Origin: Methylobacterium sp. AMS5
GTDB taxonomy: Bacteria; Pseudomonadota; Alphaproteobacteria; Rhizobiales; Beijerinckiaceae
Assembly: GCF_001542815.1 (NCBI RefSeq)
Contig: NZ_CP006992.1
Span: 1,741,501-1,805,500 of the forward strand
Length of the DNA: 64,000 nt
Direction of reading: 5' to 3'
The position numbers and the translations under genes are program-made. A model generated the notes under the pieces. The model made no database searches. It was given only the letters and a program-made list of their open reading frames with translations, and was not told the origin of the DNA. Within the stretch, counting starts at the first letter, position 1. Every line of letters begins with the position of its first letter. Shown here in pieces: positions 61,755 through 64,000 of the stretch.

Positions 61755-62903
61755 TCATCTCTCGGGCGTCGCGGCGCTTTTCGAGGCTTCGACGGAGGGT
61801 GCGGGGTCGAGCCCGCGGCGGACGAGGCGGGTCAGGGGCCGCTCCACCAGCCTGTGGACGAGGAGCGCGGCCGGCAGGGTCAGCGCGACCATCACGACGA
61901 GGCTCGGCCAGGGTCCGAGCAGGGGCGCGAGGCCGGTGCGCAGCAGCCCCTCGCGGACCGCCCGCAGCACGAATGGATGGATCAGGTAGAGAGCATAGGA
62001 GGCGTCGCCCAGCCGTTCGGCCGCGCCAAGAAACCAGGCGGCGATCCCGCCGCGCACGGCGTCGGGTCGGTCCCGGCCGAGGACCGCCGCCGCCACGAGG
62101 AGCGCGGCGGGCAGGCCCCAGGCGAGAAGGCGCAGCGTCGGCTCGGAGAACAGGCTTGCACTGGCGGCGAGCCCGAACAGACCCGCCGCGGCGAGCGCGA
62201 TCCGAACCGGCAAACCCAGGCGCATCCCCTCGGCCCTAAGGAGAGCGAGCCCGGCGCCGAGTGCGAATTCGAGGACGATCGGATCGGACCAGAAGGCGAG
62301 AGGGACCGGCGGCGCGGGCACCGCCTGCCCGGCGAGAACGAGGAGCACCAGGGCGCCGGCGAGCCACGCCACGGCCCCGCGCCGCGAGAAGCCGAGGCCG
62401 AGGGCGAAGAGGGCGTAGAAGGCCATCTCGTAGTTCAGGGTCCAGCCCAGGCCGTAGAGCGGCAGCACCGCCCCGTCGGGCCGGGCCATCGGCCAGAACA
62501 GGAACGAGGCGAGGGTGCGTGCGACGTCGGGCGCGCCACCCTCGCCGCTGAGCAGAGTCGGCGCTGCGAGACCGAGGGCGAGGTAGAGCCCGGTCACCAG
62601 CCAGTAGAGCGGGACGAGGCGAGCGATGCGGTGCGCGGCAAAGCGGCTCCGTGCTCCGGGGCGTCCGTAGAGCGGTGCCGCCGCGTGGACGATGATGAAG
62701 CCGGAGATGACGAAGAAGATATCGACGCCCGCCGGCCAGGGCAGCCCGTGACGCGCGACGAAGCCCGTTCCCGTCCGCCCAGCCAGGGCCGCAGCCTCGT
62801 TCTGCGCGTGGTGAACGACCACCATCAGCGCGGCCAGGGCCCGTAGCCCCTGCACGAGGACCAGTTTTCCCCGGATGGGATCAGGACGAAAAAGCTTATT
62901 CAA
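61755..62903 (-). CDS. Acyltransferase 3 family (OafA/NodX-like) membrane protein
   Basis: A roughly 382-residue integral membrane acyltransferase that transfers acyl groups to surface carbohydrates. Features: L-V-Q-G-L-R-A-L-A-A-L-M-V-V-V-H-H-A (conserved R and H), G-V-D-I-F-F-V-I-S-G-F-I-I (signature), and R-I-A-R-L-V-P-L-Y-W. About ten helices. No ATG fits; I propose TTG 62903 (L-N-K-L-F-R-P), as frames further upstream run into the promoter of the divergent gene. The exact start is uncertain. Target glycan not determinable. Confidence 0.85.
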   Translation of the reverse strand: MNKLFRPDPIRGKLVLVQGLRALAALMVVVHHAQNEAAALAGRTGTGFVARHGLPWPAGVDIFFVISGFIIVHAAAPLYGRPGARSRFAAHRIARLVPLYWLVTGLYLALGLAAPTLLSGEGGAPDVARTLASFLFWPMARPDGAVLPLYGLGWTLNYEMAFYALFALGLGFSRRGAVAWLAGALVLLVLAGQAVPAPPVPLAFWSDPIVLEFALGAGLALLRAEGMRLGLPVRIALAAAGLFGLAASASLFSEPTLRLLAWGLPAALLVAAAVLGRDRPDAVRGGIAAWFLGAAERLGDASYALYLIHPFVLRAVREGLLRTGLAPLLGPWPSLVVMVALTLPAALLVHRLVERPLTRLVRRGLDPAPSVEASKSAATPER

Positions 62904-63025
62904 ATTTCGGGAACCAGTGTGGAAGGTCGTCGTTGTCGCGTCGAAGAGATCTTCACGGCCTCGATCGGTTGATCCGGTTTCTGAGGCCAGTTCGTATGTC
63001 GAAAATCCGATATTTGAGGTTTGGT

Positions 63026-63736
63026 ATGCTGAAGAAATACGTTGCTGCGTCCGCTCTGGTCGTCGCCATGGCGACCCCCGCCTTCGCCCAGGTCGGGGGC
63101 GATTTCCGTCTGGATGCCATGCAGGCAAATGCCTTCGAGATCCAGTCCGCCCAGATCGCCCTTCAGAAGAGCCGCAATCCTTCTGTGCGGGCCTATGCCC
63201 GCGAGGCGCTGCGTGACCATCAGGCCGCGAACGTCGCCTTGGCCGGCGGCGAGCGCAACTACATGGCCGCCCGTCAGGCCGGCCCCGGCGGTCTCGTCGG
63301 CGGCCTGGTCGAGGCTCCGCTCGCCATCGCCGGCGGCGCGGTCGGTGCGGCCACCGGCGTCGCGACCGGCGTGGTCGGCGGTACCCTGCAGGGCGGCCCG
63401 ATCGGCGCGCTCGAAGGGGCCGGCACCGGCCTGAGCCGCGGCGCGGCCGCCGGGGCGCAGGCCTTCGACGTCGACACCACCGCGGGCACCACCGTGGTGC
63501 CGCCGAACCCGCAGCAGCAGCAGATGCTGGCCGAGCTGAACGCCACCCCGCCCGGCGCCCGCTTCGACCGCCTCTACGGCCAACAGCAGGTGATGGCGCA
63601 CCAGATGTCGATCAGCATGGCGCAGTCCTACGCCCAGTCCGGCCCGAACCCGGCTCTGCGCAACTACGCTCAGCAGGCCCTGCCGGTGCTCCAGCAGCAC
63701 TACGCCCACGCCCAGCGCCTTCCCGGCGCCCGCTAA
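63026..63736 (+). CDS. Exported DUF4142 (ferritin-like) protein with glycine-rich insertion
   Basis: A 236-residue protein; ATG 63026 follows GAGGT, and a signal peptide (A-A-S-A-L-V-V-A-M-A-T-P-A-F-A) is clear. Two helical parts of a DUF4142/ferritin-like bundle (D-A-M-Q-A-N-A-F-E-I-Q-S-A-Q-I-A-L near 32-75, and M-S-I-S-M-A-Q-S-Y near 190) are separated by about 65 residues of G-G-A-V-G-A-A-T-G-V-A-T-G-V-V-G-G-type glycine-zipper sequence that could insert in a membrane. The function of DUF4142 is not known. A terminator follows at 63871. Confidence 0.8.
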   Translation: MLKKYVAASALVVAMATPAFAQVGGDFRLDAMQANAFEIQSAQIALQKSRNPSVRAYAREALRDHQAANVALAGGERNYMAARQAGPGGLVGGLVEAPLAIAGGAVGAATGVATGVVGGTLQGGPIGALEGAGTGLSRGAAAGAQAFDVDTTAGTTVVPPNPQQQQMLAELNATPPGARFDRLYGQQQVMAHQMSISMAQSYAQSGPNPALRNYAQQALPVLQQHYAHAQRLPGAR

Positions 63737-63870
63737 GAGAGCCTCGCCAAACGCCCGATCTCTGACTGTTCTTCCTCTGACGAGGACAGCGCAGCGGGAG
63801 TGTCGGGAGGACACCAAGGCGGCCCATCGCGCCCCAGGCCGATACGCACCGGCCTGATACGAACAGAGGG

Positions 63871-63905
63871 AAGCGGCGGACCTTCGGGTCCGCCGCTTCT
63901 TTTCG
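63871..63905 (+). terminator. Strong rho-independent terminator
   Basis: A perfect 12-bp stem (AAGCGGCGGACC with GGTCCGCCGCTT) with a TTCG tetraloop is followed by CTTTTC. It ends the DUF4142 transcript. The remaining bases to 64000 contain no gene I can support. Confidence 0.9.
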
Positions 63906-64000
63906 TTTGTCGGATCGGGCATCCGCCCCTTCAGGCGATCGCCCCGCGCATGCCGCCGCGAGCGGTGGGCGGACAGCACCGCAAACTTCAGGATGGCCCC

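Overview
The window looks like chromosomal DNA of a Methylobacterium/Methylorubrum-type alphaproteobacterium (Hyphomicrobiales). This is inferred from the very high GC of the genes, strong GC preference at third codon positions, the gene set (PuuD-type urate hydroxylase, a fused PuuE-UraD, a MetX-MetW pair, very many short secreted proteins) and the repeat style. No rRNA or tRNA gene is visible. A perfect 16-bp parS palindrome (8417-8432) suggests the window lies in the origin-proximal part of a replicon.

Layout. 1-7.7 kb: a BMP-family ABC importer (two substrate-binding proteins, two permeases, a double ATPase) wrapped around a formamidase and an isochorismatase-fold amidohydrolase. 7.7-9.8 kb: four tiny secreted proteins, three of them sharing a T-A-P-G-G motif, and the parS site. 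9.9-18.4 kb: a LysR regulator, a two-gene molybdenum hydroxylase (Fe-S and Mo domains fused, FAD subunit separate) and an NMT1/THI5-type ABC importer. 18.6-23.2 kb: rutFDCBA and rutR for uracil breakdown, with a double RutR operator before rutA. 23.3-30.0 kb: purine ring breakdown (allA, allE, puuD, a LysR regulator, a fused puuE-uraD, uraH), interrupted by one AT-rich, probably acquired hydrolase gene. Together 1-30 kb reads as a nitrogen-scavenging region for purines, pyrimidines and small amides.

31-49 kb is a cell-surface and second-messenger region: a FecR-domain protein, a two-headed glycosyltransferase with a repeat-like middle, a 2425-residue autotransporter with a glycine-rich N-terminal half, a CHASE2 adenylate cyclase directly behind it, a DUF808 membrane protein, an EAL and a GGDEF protein, and an OmpW porin. 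49-64 kb is mixed housekeeping: small secreted proteins, gamma-glutamyltransferase, a phosphotransferase-fold kinase, PlsC, metX-metW with a P-loop kinase, exported MsrB and MsrA, bacterioferritin and Bfd, a universal stress protein, a sugar-type acyltransferase and a DUF4142 protein.

Five copies of a dispersed palindromic repeat lie between 30.4 and 58.8 kb. In three of them the repeat edge supplies the TAG stop codon of the neighbouring gene. All family names come from reading the translated sequences against remembered families; no database search was run.
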